Shown one piece after another: positions 34,277 to 42,325 of a stretch of 64,000 nt of DNA. Source of the stretch: SIG589 sp964566175 (GTDB taxonomy: Bacteria > Bacillota > Clostridia > Oscillospirales > Acutalibacteraceae); NCBI GenBank assembly GCA_964566175.1, contig CAZMHU010000002.1, positions 61,493 to 125,492 on the forward strand. Reading direction: 5' to 3'. Below the pieces are notes generated by a model, which saw nothing but the letters and a program-made list of their open reading frames with translations, was not told where the DNA came from and searched no databases. The first letter of the stretch is position 1. Each line of letters opens with the position of its first letter. The position numbers and the translations under genes are program-made.

Positions 34277-35302
34277 ATGATAAGATTTGAATGTGATTAT
34301 TCCGAGGGCGCGCATCCCGCGGTGCTCTCACGTCTTTCAAAGACGAATTTCGAGCAGACCGAGGGTTACGGCGTTGATGAATACTGTGACGCCGCCCGCG
34401 AAACAATAAAGAAACTCTGCGATACACCAAATTCCTTTGTTCATTTTCTTGTTGGAGGTACACAGGCTAATTCTACGGTTATCGCCGCAACACTCAAACC
34501 CTATCAAGGTGTTGTTTCCGCCGATACAGGGCATATTGCCGTCCACGAAAGCGGAACTGTTGAGGCAAGCGGACACAAGGTTTTGACACTGCCGACAACC
34601 GACGGCAAAATCACCGCTGAACAAATTGATTCGCTTTTACACGAACACTATGAAAACCCCACCCGCGAGCACGAAGTTCAGCCCGGAATGGTATATATTT
34701 CTTTCCCGACCGAAACCGGACTTATCTATTCAAAGAGCGAACTGTCCGATATTTCCGCTGTTTGCAAAAGGCACGCTCTTCCGTTCTTTATAGACGGTGC
34801 AAGGCTCGGCTACGGACTTATGAGCGAAGATTGCGACGTTACGCTTGCGGATATAGCAAAGTTTTGCGACGTTTTCTATCTCGGCGGCACAAAACAGGGA
34901 CTTCTTTTCGGCGAAGCACTTGTTATTAACAGTGCCGAACTTAATAACAATTTCCGCTATATGATAAAGCAGCACGGCGGTATGCTTGCAAAGGGAAGAC
35001 TTTTGGGAGTACAGTTTTCGGCGATTTTGGAAGATAATCTTTATTTTGAACTTGCCAAAAAAGCCGATTTGCAGGCAATGCGCCTTAAAAAGGCTTTCTC
35101 AGACAAAGGATATTCTTTCCTTTATAATTCCCACACCAATCAGCAGTTTCCGATCTTGCCGAATGAAGAGTTAATGCGACTGTCAAAGAAATATAGTTTT
35201 TCTTTAATGGGCAAAACCGACGATACCCACACCGCAGTGCGTTTTTGCACCTCTTGGGCAACGCCCGACAGTGCGGTTGACGAACTGATATCCGATTTAT
35301 AA
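34277..35302 (+). CDS. PLP-dependent threonine aldolase-like enzyme
   Basis: A 341-residue fold-type I aminotransferase-like enzyme of the low-specificity L-threonine aldolase (beta-eliminating lyase) family, converting threonine to glycine and acetaldehyde in studied members. The Asp-containing cofactor motif is FIDGARLGYG and the Schiff-base Lys lies in YLGGTKQGLLFGEA. The ATG at 34277 follows GCGAGG. It stands alone between two terminators. The exact beta-hydroxy amino acid cannot be inferred. Confidence 0.85.
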   Translation: MIRFECDYSEGAHPAVLSRLSKTNFEQTEGYGVDEYCDAARETIKKLCDTPNSFVHFLVGGTQANSTVIAATLKPYQGVVSADTGHIAVHESGTVEASGHKVLTLPTTDGKITAEQIDSLLHEHYENPTREHEVQPGMVYISFPTETGLIYSKSELSDISAVCKRHALPFFIDGARLGYGLMSEDCDVTLADIAKFCDVFYLGGTKQGLLFGEALVINSAELNNNFRYMIKQHGGMLAKGRLLGVQFSAILEDNLYFELAKKADLQAMRLKKAFSDKGYSFLYNSHTNQQFPILPNEELMRLSKKYSFSLMGKTDDTHTAVRFCTSWATPDSAVDELISDL

Positions 35303-35309
35303 AATATTC

Positions 35310-35336
35310 AAAACCTCGGTGAAAGCCGAGGTTTTT
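35310..35336 (+). terminator. Terminator after the aldolase gene
   Basis: Arms AAAACCTCGG (35310-35319) and CCGAGGTTTT (35326-35335) with a TGAAAG loop and following T run. Confidence 0.86.
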
Positions 35337-35365
35337 TGTTGTGGAAAAAGGACTGCTGTGGTATA

Positions 35366-35422
35366 CTTAAAACATTCTTAAAACTTTAATATGTTGTTTC
35401 TTAAATTTATTTTCGATAGAAT
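35366..35422 (+). promoter_or_regulatory. Candidate response-regulator operator and promoter
   Basis: CTTAAAAC occurs at 35366-35373 and 35377-35384, an 11-bp direct repeat, with CTTAAATT at 35400. An 11-bp repeat upstream of the -35 is the usual target of OmpR/PhoB-type regulators. A candidate promoter is TTGTTT (35394-35399), 17 bp, TAGAAT (35417-35422). Autoregulation of the following operon is inferred. Confidence 0.5.
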
Positions 35423-35443
35423 AATCGGCGGAGGGTGAAAAAT

Positions 35444-36145
35444 ATGTATAACATACTTATTTGCGACGATGAAAAGGATATTGTTTCCGCGCTCAAGATA
35501 TATCTTGATTCCGACGGTTATAAAACCTTTTGTGCATATTCCGGCGAAGATGCACTTAAAATTATAGAAGAAAACGAGATACACTTGGTTTTGCTGGATA
35601 TAATGATGCCGAAAATGGACGGTATAACGGCACTCACACTACTTCGTAAAGAGAGCAACGTTCCGGTTATAATGCTGACGGCAAAAAGCGAAGACACCGA
35701 TAAAATTTTGGGGTTAAATGTCGGTGCGGACGATTACATAACAAAACCTTTTAATCCGGTTGAAGTTTTGGCGCGTGTCCGTTCTCAACTTCGTCGATAT
35801 ATGCAACTCGGCGGAAATAAAACTTCTCAAAGTGGAACATATGTTCTCGGAGGAATTGAACTTAACGATAATTCAAAAGAAGTTTTTGTCGACGGCGAAG
35901 CAGTTTTTCTCACGCCGACCGAATACGAAATTTTAAAACTTTTAATAGAACAGCCCGGAACGGTTATGTCGCCCAAAGATATCTACCGCCGCGTTTGGAA
36001 CGACGCGCCCTACGGCGCCGAAAGCACCGTTGCGGTACATATTCGCCATCTGCGTGAAAAAATCGAAGTCAATCCTGCAGAACCGCGTTATTTAAAGGTC
36101 GTTTGGGCACAGGGTTATAAATTAGTCGGGGGAGATAAGCAATGA
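35444..36145 (+). CDS. OmpR/VanR-type response regulator
   Basis: A 233-residue regulator. The receiver domain has Asp8/Asp9, phospho-acceptor Asp52 (LLDIMMPKMDG), and ITKPF for the conserved Lys. The winged helix domain (about 135-232) has the TPTEYEILKLL start and HIRHLREKIE recognition helix. ATG 35444 is used because GGAGGGTG is at 35430-35437; the GTG at 35435 lies inside that site. It overlaps the histidine kinase by 4 bp. Confidence 0.93.
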   Translation: MYNILICDDEKDIVSALKIYLDSDGYKTFCAYSGEDALKIIEENEIHLVLLDIMMPKMDGITALTLLRKESNVPVIMLTAKSEDTDKILGLNVGADDYITKPFNPVEVLARVRSQLRRYMQLGGNKTSQSGTYVLGGIELNDNSKEVFVDGEAVFLTPTEYEILKLLIEQPGTVMSPKDIYRRVWNDAPYGAESTVAVHIRHLREKIEVNPAEPRYLKVVWAQGYKLVGGDKQ

Positions 36146-38052
36146 AAAAACTCACTCACAGTCTTTTTGCCAAAACAGTAGCATTTATACTCGCCGTTTT
36201 AACTTTTACCGTTACTGCCGCAATGACCGCATCGGTTGCTGTTATTTTGGTGGCAGGAAACGGATATGCCGATGCAGCGGATATCAAGGACGAAATTGCC
36301 GACTCATATCTTGAGAGCAACGCCAACAAACTGTATTGGCAGTATTTTGATTTTAGCAATGACTATGAGTACACCGCCGAAGTTATCAATAGTTACACCG
36401 AAAGGCGCAACTATTATTACACAATATGTAACGGCAACGACGAGGTTCTCTATACAAATTTCAGTGGTCAAGACTACTCCCACACAAAGACCGTAACGCG
36501 AAACGAAGAATATATAATAGACGATGAAACTTATATCGAACAGGTTACTAAAATAACCCTTTATTTAAAGAAAGACCTTCCGATTAAAGATTTATATACT
36601 GTCGCACTCGCTATGGTCGATTTTTGTTACGGTCGTTTCGGACTGTTTATATTCTTTTCCGCTCTTAATTTTCTGTTGCTTATGCTGCTTTGTGTTTTCC
36701 TTTGTGCCGCTGCAGGGCATAAACGGGGAGAAGAGAACGTTAAATCGACATCATTTGACAAAATACCGCTTGATATTTTCACTGCCTTTTTTGTCGTTTT
36801 GGGAATATTCGAATTTATACTTCTCGATGAAATGGTACGTGCGGGAACAATTTTATTCCTTAGCATAGTATCGTTCACCATAATTGCCGATTTTGCGCTT
36901 TTGCTTATATATATTATGAGCATTGCCGTTCGCGTGAAGACCGATACACTCTTTAAAAATACCCTTGTTTGGATAATAATTTCGGTTGTTGCGCGGTTTG
37001 TCGACAAGAATTATAAAAAATATAAATATATTGCAGTGAATATTCCGCTCGTGCCACAGGTTTCCGCTATTGTCGGATTTTTGACTATTTTCAATTTTTT
37101 TCTCGCATTTGCATCGCAAAGTATCATAATACTACTTCTCTATATCATTGAAGCGGTACTGCTCGTTCCGATAATACTGTATTTTGTAATAAGCCTTCGA
37201 AAACTGCAAAAGGCGGGAGAAAAAATCGCCGGTGGCGATTTCGAATGCAGAATTGATACCGCCAACCTGACCGGTCCGCTTAAATCTTTCGGAGAAAGCC
37301 TTAACAATATCGGAAAGGGTATGCAAAAGGCAGTAAACACAAAAATCAAATCCGAACGCCTTAAAACCGAACTCATAACAAACGTATCGCATGATATCAA
37401 AACTCCGCTGACTTCGATTATCAATTATGTTGATTTGCTCGGCAAAGAAAAAATCGAAAGCGAAAATGCGAGAGAATATCTTGATGTGCTTTCACGTCAG
37501 TCTTTCCGTCTTAAAAAACTGATAGAAGACTTGGTAGAGGCATCAAAGGCATCGACCGGTAACATCGTCGTAAATCCCACGCCCTGCGAACTCGGCGTTT
37601 TGCTGGCACAGACTGTCGGTGAATACGAAGAACGCGCCAAAAAAAATGGACTTACTATTATGTTAGAAACCGAAAAAGAACCTGTAACTGTTATGGCGGA
37701 CGGCAGGCATCTGTGGCGCATATTCGATAATTTAATGAACAATATCTGTAAATATTCAATGCCCGGAACACGTGTGTATCTTTCTCTCAAGCGTTTTAAC
37801 AACAAGGCAGTTGTGACGTTCCGAAACATATCAAAAGCAACACTTAATGTTTCAAGCGACGAACTTACCGAGCGTTTTGTCAGAGGTGACAGTTCGCGAA
37901 ACACCGAAGGCAGTGGTTTGGGTCTTTCAATAGCCAAAAGCCTTGTTGAACTTCAAAACGGAAAAATGGTACTCACACTTGACGGTGACCTTTTCAAGGT
38001 GTTGCTCACCTTTAACACAATAGCAAACAAGGAGAAAAACCAAAATGCTTGA
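36142..38052 (+). CDS. Sensor histidine kinase with multiple membrane helices
   Basis: A 636-residue kinase. TM1 is about 10-36, a roughly 120-residue extracytoplasmic loop follows (37-158), then four to five more helices (about 168-350), a HAMP-like region (352-405), HisKA with His417 (VSHDIKTPLTS) and an HATPase domain (NxxKYS-type N box and EGSGLGLSIAKS G box). The many helices separate it from simple two-TM sensors. It overlaps the ABC fusion by 8 bp, so kinase and transporter are likely made together. Confidence 0.9.
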   Translation: MKKLTHSLFAKTVAFILAVLTFTVTAAMTASVAVILVAGNGYADAADIKDEIADSYLESNANKLYWQYFDFSNDYEYTAEVINSYTERRNYYYTICNGNDEVLYTNFSGQDYSHTKTVTRNEEYIIDDETYIEQVTKITLYLKKDLPIKDLYTVALAMVDFCYGRFGLFIFFSALNFLLLMLLCVFLCAAAGHKRGEENVKSTSFDKIPLDIFTAFFVVLGIFEFILLDEMVRAGTILFLSIVSFTIIADFALLLIYIMSIAVRVKTDTLFKNTLVWIIISVVARFVDKNYKKYKYIAVNIPLVPQVSAIVGFLTIFNFFLAFASQSIIILLLYIIEAVLLVPIILYFVISLRKLQKAGEKIAGGDFECRIDTANLTGPLKSFGESLNNIGKGMQKAVNTKIKSERLKTELITNVSHDIKTPLTSIINYVDLLGKEKIESENAREYLDVLSRQSFRLKKLIEDLVEASKASTGNIVVNPTPCELGVLLAQTVGEYEERAKKNGLTIMLETEKEPVTVMADGRHLWRIFDNLMNNICKYSMPGTRVYLSLKRFNNKAVVTFRNISKATLNVSSDELTERFVRGDSSRNTEGSGLGLSIAKSLVELQNGKMVLTLDGDLFKVLLTFNTIANKEKNQNA

Positions 38053-40819
38053 AACCAAAAATCTGACCAAAGTATACAAGCCGAAAAAGGGCGTCCCGGT
38101 AACGGCGCTTGACGGTGTTTCAATAAAATTTCCCGAAAAGGGTATGGTGTTTTTGCTCGGTAAATCGGGCAGCGGAAAATCAACACTGCTTCATATGCTC
38201 GGCGGACTTGACCGTTACGATGACGGTGAAGTAATAATCAAGGGTGTTTCTTCTCGTACATTCAGACAAAAACATTTTGACTCATATAGAAACACATATA
38301 TCGGTTTTATTTTCCAGGACTATAACGTTCTCGATGAATTTACTGTCGGCGCCAACATTGCACTCGCCTTGGAACTTCAGGGTAAAAAAGCCGATAACGC
38401 GGAAATCAACCGCATTTTAAAAGAGGTCGATTTGGAAGATTACGGCGGAAGAAAACCCAACGAACTTTCCGGCGGACAGAAACAGCGTGTTGCCATTGCG
38501 CGTGCGCTTGTTAAAAGCCCACAGATAATAATGGCTGATGAACCAACCGGCGCACTTGATTCGGCAACGGGAAAACAGGTTTTCGATACTCTTAAAAAAC
38601 TCTCAAAAAGCAAACTTGTTATTGTCGTTTCTCACGACAGAGAATTTGCCGAAAAATATGCCGATCGTATAATAGAACTTGCCGACGGCAAGGTTGTCGA
38701 CGACGTTGAGATTACCATATCTACCGAAAACTGCACCGACAGCCTTAAATTCGACGGTGATGTTATCGAAGTATCTGTCGGCTATCAACTCACCGAAGAC
38801 GACCGAAACGCTATCAACAAATATCTCTCGGAACTCAAAAATCCCGTAAAAATCAAGGCAACTTCCGCTATATTCGGCAAGCAGACAAGAAAAACCGATA
38901 CATCGGCTATTGTCTATAACGATAAGACACCCTTTAAACTAATAAAGTCGCGTCTTCCTATGAAAAGCGCAGTAAAAATCGGTGCTTCGGGACTGAAATA
39001 CAAGAAAATTCGTCTTGTCATAACGATTTTGCTTTCCTGTATCGCTTTCGGTCTTTTCGGACTGTCCGACACCCTTGCGGCATATAATCACATTAAAACC
39101 TGCACAAATTCGATTATCGACACGGGAATTGATTATGCGGCAATGACCAAGGCGAAAAAAATCGTATATTCGGGAAACAATTTTTACTACCGAGATTACG
39201 GTTATACGCTGAACAGTGATGAAATTGCGGAAATTTCAAAATCGGTCGGAATAAATCTGAACGGTGTATATCTGCCGTTCGGCGCAGACCTTAATTTTCA
39301 ATCAGCATACAATCATGATGTTAAATTCACCGATACGGATTATCATATCTACTGTTATGCCTTTAACGGCTTTTCCTGTTTAAATAACGATGTTCTCTCG
39401 GATATGGGTTATAAACTTGTCTGCGGAACATTACCCGATGGCACAAGGGATGAAATCGGTATATCACTTTATGCGGTTCAAACCTTTATTAAAGGTGGTT
39501 ACACCGACGGAACAAAAACATATAAAGACGCCAAAGGCGAAACAAAAATTCAGTATGAAACCATAACCGTACCAGAGGATATGCTCGGCAAAACCTTAAC
39601 TCTCGCAGACAAGAAATATACCGTTACCTGTATTGTCGATACCGGCTTTGACCTCTCGAGATATATTCCTCTCACCGAAAAGAAGGAAGGGGAGTCTTCT
39701 GCCGACAATTTGGTGAATTATGCCCTTTACAACGAACTTATGAATATCAGAGGTTACAGTTATAATCAGGTTGCATTCGTCGGCGACGGTTTTGTTGAGC
39801 GCCTTGTTGCCGCCGACCCGTCGGTAAAACGTCAAACCAAAGGCAATATTACATTCTATCAGGAGAAAAACAACGATTACCGTGAACTTTATCCTTCATA
39901 TATCGGCACTGTCGATGACGTAAGCCCCGAAATGATTACTTGGCTCAACAAGGGCCAAACGCAACTTAATGATAAAGAGATTATCGTATCGTCATATTTA
40001 ATTCCGAACGGAATGCAGGAGACCGTTGATGAAGTGGGAAATGTTATAAGTCAGTTTGTTTTTCCGTCCAATATCGGAAAATTCATAAAGAACGGTTATA
40101 TCGAAGGCGTTAACGAAGACGGTTCTGCGAAAACCCTCTATAACGAAGGTGAAGAGTACACGATAGTCGGTTATATTGACTCCGAAAAATATCCAAACCT
40201 TGCAAGCGTAATTTTGGCAAGCGAAAAAGACTGTGCCGATGTTACCGAAACCGATAACGGCCCGTATTCCTACTGTATCGGCAAAATGCCGACCGAACGT
40301 GCCGATATCGAAAAACTGATTTCCTACTGTTACCGTGAAGACAGAGATATTCGCTATTCAATGCAAAACTCTGTCACATACCAACTTGATGCACTTAACG
40401 ATGCGTTTGTCGAAGTCGCAAAGGTGTTTTTGTATATCGGACTCGGTTTTGCCCTCTTTGCGGCGATAATGCTTGCAAACTTTATCGGAACGAGTATATC
40501 TTATAAAAAGCGAGAAATAGGCATTCTTCGTGCAATCGGTTCGCGCAGTAACGACGTTTTCCGAATTTTCTTCTCGGAAAGTTTTATAATAGCGATAATA
40601 AACTTTTTGCTTTCGTCGATAGGCGTATTCGCCGCCACAACGATAATAAACATTGTTATCCGCAAAGAAATCGGTCTTTACATTACCGTGCTCAATTTCG
40701 GTATACGACAGATAGTACTCTTGCTTGCCGTCAGCATTTTAATAGCCGCCGTTGCAAGTTTCATACCGGTTAAGAGAATTGCCTCAAAGCGTCCTATTGA
40801 CGCCATACGCGACAGGTAA
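38045..40819 (+). CDS. MacB/FtsX-type ABC transporter, ATPase-permease fusion
   Basis: A 924-residue protein. The ATPase domain (1-225) has Walker A GKSGSGKST (39-47), LSGGQ (141-145) and Walker B IIMADEP (162-168). One TM helix follows (about 317-338), then a large extracytoplasmic region (about 340-790) and three C-terminal helices (about 795-915) of the FtsX fold. Such fusions export or sense peptides, and in the BceAB/MacB style act as mechanotransmitters. It is in an operon with the two-component system, so it may be both target and part of the signalling input. Confidence 0.85.
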   Translation: MLETKNLTKVYKPKKGVPVTALDGVSIKFPEKGMVFLLGKSGSGKSTLLHMLGGLDRYDDGEVIIKGVSSRTFRQKHFDSYRNTYIGFIFQDYNVLDEFTVGANIALALELQGKKADNAEINRILKEVDLEDYGGRKPNELSGGQKQRVAIARALVKSPQIIMADEPTGALDSATGKQVFDTLKKLSKSKLVIVVSHDREFAEKYADRIIELADGKVVDDVEITISTENCTDSLKFDGDVIEVSVGYQLTEDDRNAINKYLSELKNPVKIKATSAIFGKQTRKTDTSAIVYNDKTPFKLIKSRLPMKSAVKIGASGLKYKKIRLVITILLSCIAFGLFGLSDTLAAYNHIKTCTNSIIDTGIDYAAMTKAKKIVYSGNNFYYRDYGYTLNSDEIAEISKSVGINLNGVYLPFGADLNFQSAYNHDVKFTDTDYHIYCYAFNGFSCLNNDVLSDMGYKLVCGTLPDGTRDEIGISLYAVQTFIKGGYTDGTKTYKDAKGETKIQYETITVPEDMLGKTLTLADKKYTVTCIVDTGFDLSRYIPLTEKKEGESSADNLVNYALYNELMNIRGYSYNQVAFVGDGFVERLVAADPSVKRQTKGNITFYQEKNNDYRELYPSYIGTVDDVSPEMITWLNKGQTQLNDKEIIVSSYLIPNGMQETVDEVGNVISQFVFPSNIGKFIKNGYIEGVNEDGSAKTLYNEGEEYTIVGYIDSEKYPNLASVILASEKDCADVTETDNGPYSYCIGKMPTERADIEKLISYCYREDRDIRYSMQNSVTYQLDALNDAFVEVAKVFLYIGLGFALFAAIMLANFIGTSISYKKREIGILRAIGSRSNDVFRIFFSESFIIAIINFLLSSIGVFAATTIINIVIRKEIGLYITVLNFGIRQIVLLLAVSILIAAVASFIPVKRIASKRPIDAIRDR

Positions 40820-40825
40820 TTAAAA

Positions 40826-41473
40826 ATGAGAAAAACGGGGAAGAGAAAGGGAAAAATCAAATATTTTTCCATAATAGTTTTTCTGCTGCTTGCCTTGGCG
40901 GTAATACCGATTTATCAAGTTATTACCGCCGATAAGGCTTTGAAAATCGACGAACTGTATGATATGGAAGTTCCCAATTACGTCGATGTTAAATACATTC
41001 CTAACGATACAAACCATTCACGCACAGGTGAAGAACTTTCCGAGGTTAAAAACATCGTAATACACTATGTCGGAAATCCGGCAACAACGGCAAAACAAAA
41101 TCACAACTATTTTTCGACCGAAGGGGTTAAAGTCAATTCGCATTTTTTAATCGGTCTTGACGGTGAATGCATACAGTGCATACCGCTTTATGAACGCTCT
41201 TCGGCAAGTAATTGGCGAAATATCGACACAATATCAATAGAAGTCTGTCATCCCGACAGCAGTGGAAAATTTAACGAAAAAACGACCGATATGCTCATAA
41301 AACTCACGGCGTGGTTGCTTGACACCTGTCGACTTGACGAGAGTGCTGTAATACGCCACTACGATATTACAGGAAAACTCTGTCCAAAATATTTTGTCGA
41401 AAACGAAGATGAATGGAACGCTTTCAAAACATCGATAAAAACCGAACTTAAAAATCTCAAAAAAGCGAAATAA
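40826..41473 (+). CDS. Membrane-anchored N-acetylmuramoyl-L-alanine amidase (Amidase_2)
   Basis: A 215-residue protein with a basic N-terminus and one TM helix (about 14-34), so the enzyme faces outside. The zinc-amidase domain has His80 (NIVIHYVG), His178 (RHYDITGK) and Cys186 (LCPKYF). It cleaves the MurNAc-L-Ala bond in peptidoglycan or muropeptides. It begins 6 bp after the ABC fusion and shares its transcription, linking wall cleavage to the sensing module. A hairpin follows. Confidence 0.87.
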   Translation: MRKTGKRKGKIKYFSIIVFLLLALAVIPIYQVITADKALKIDELYDMEVPNYVDVKYIPNDTNHSRTGEELSEVKNIVIHYVGNPATTAKQNHNYFSTEGVKVNSHFLIGLDGECIQCIPLYERSSASNWRNIDTISIEVCHPDSSGKFNEKTTDMLIKLTAWLLDTCRLDESAVIRHYDITGKLCPKYFVENEDEWNAFKTSIKTELKNLKKAK

Positions 41474-41478
41474 AAAAG

Positions 41479-41532
41479 CAAATACATCAGTCGAGTGCGG
41501 AATTTATCATAAGCGCTCGGCTGATGTATTTG
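41479..41532 (+). terminator. Long-stem hairpin after the amidase gene
   Basis: CAAATACATCAG (41479-41490) pairs with CTGATGTATTTG (41521-41532); an inner partial stem CGAG/CTCG shortens the 30-base loop. There is no strong T run, so termination is uncertain. Confidence 0.5.
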
Positions 41533-41666
41533 TTAATGTATTTGAAATCAAAAAGCAGTGATGCAATACGCATAAATTTGTATACGCCGAATGGAGTTGG
41601 TTTGAGCGTATTACGCTGATTGGAAGTCGGAGAGAACAACAAAAATCTGCGGATATTAAAAAATGT

Positions 41667-41700
41667 TTAATTATACAAAATGAATATTTTGTATAATTAA
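41667..41700. repeat. Perfect 15-bp inverted repeat
   Basis: The 15-base arms at 41667-41681 and 41686-41700 are perfectly complementary, separated by GAAT. They contain TATAC and GTATA and are AT-rich. There is no downstream T run. It may be an operator or an element end. It lies in the 530-bp region between amidase and tRNA-Leu. Confidence 0.5.
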
Positions 41701-41744
41701 GGGGAGTTTAAACAAGCATTTTTTACCGACAGAACTTGTTATGA

Positions 41745-41891
41745 AGTGCGGGTGTCGGTAAAAACAGAACACAGAGAATTGTTATCTATTATCGTTTTGT
41801 AGGATATGTTGAACTACCTGAAACCGCATTTTGCGAGCATTACAGAGCAGACGTATCGGTTGAATATCTCCCGAAACCGCTGTCTGCATAA
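41745..41891 (+). pseudogene. Probable C-terminal remnant of a serine recombinase (DUF4368-like)
   Basis: A frame open after TGA at 41742-41744 ends at TAA 41889-41891. It encodes about 48 residues including IVIYYRFVGYVELPETAF and HYRADVSVEYLPKPLS. The YYRFVG segment resembles the C-terminal end of large serine recombinases. It has no start codon and no recombinase body. The remaining 41474-41744 segment has stop codons in every plus-strand frame examined and no further gene was identified. Confidence 0.4.
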
Positions 41892-41899
41892 CAAAAAAA

Positions 41900-41921
41900 G
41901 AGCAAGGTCAAAACCTTGCTC
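41900..41921 (-). terminator. Minus-strand terminator beyond tRNA-Leu
   Basis: GAGCAAGGT and ACCTTGCTC (41900-41908, 41913-41921) with CAAA between; the A run at its left gives a T run on the minus strand. Confidence 0.75.
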
Positions 41922-41957
41922 AGTACATGCGAAAAGCGAAATTTAAGACAAAAAGAA

Positions 41958-42003
41958 ATCGAGTGTCCTCTCCCAACTCTCAGGTTGGTTAAGAACACTC
42001 GAT
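41958..42003 (-). terminator. Branched hairpin directly after tRNA-Leu
   Basis: ATCGAGTGT (41958-41966) pairs with ACACTCGAT (41995-42003), enclosing an inner CCAAC/GTTGG hairpin. On the minus strand TTCTTTTT follows. It starts one base after the tRNA CCA end. Confidence 0.7.
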
Positions 42004-42004
42004 A

Positions 42005-42091
42005 TGGTGCGGGTAGCAGGACTTGAACCTGTACCGAGTTGCCCCGACTAGAACCTGAATCTAGCGCGTCTGCCGATTCCGCCATACCCGC
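42005..42091 (-). tRNA. tRNA-Leu (anticodon CAG)
   Basis: On the minus strand the acceptor GCGGGTA (start at 42091) pairs with TACCCGC, the anticodon stem is CTAGA/TCTAG with loop TTCAGGT (anticodon CAG), there is a long variable arm typical of leucine tRNA, and the T loop is GTTCAAG. CCA is encoded at 42005-42007. Confidence 0.95.
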
Positions 42092-42221
42092 ATATTCTGT
42101 TTTGACCTCTGATTTTTACACGGCAAGGATATCCGAGGTGGAGCATTTCGCTAAAACCACAAATATAAAAATGCAATATTGCGATTTGCTGTTCAAGCAA
42201 CCCACAAAATCAGCGAATATT

Positions 42222-42250
42222 ATTATACCAATACAGCGGTTGATTGTCAA
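42222..42250 (-). promoter_or_regulatory. Sigma-A promoter for tRNA-Leu
   Basis: Minus-strand TTGACA (42245-42250), 17-bp spacer, TATAAT (42222-42227). It implies a 5' precursor of about 120 bases before the tRNA at 42091. Confidence 0.85.
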
Positions 42251-42286
42251 CAAAAAAATCCGGAAAACAGTTATTGTTTTCCGGAT
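42251..42286 (-). terminator. Minus-strand terminator of the GNAT-like gene
   Basis: Arms 42258-42269 and 42275-42286 (ATCCGGAAAACA paired with its complement) with a GTTAT loop; an A run at 42252-42258 gives the T run on the minus strand. Confidence 0.83.
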
Positions 42287-42325
42287 CACAATATTTTTTC
42301 GAAATGCGAATCAAAATCCGAGCAA

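Noticed and set aside
41698..41809. Alternative plus-strand frame with FFTDRTCYEVRV and a later stop
   Set aside because: It is short, has no start codon after the stop at 41698 and no similarity noticed; the YYRFVG frame is more protein-like.
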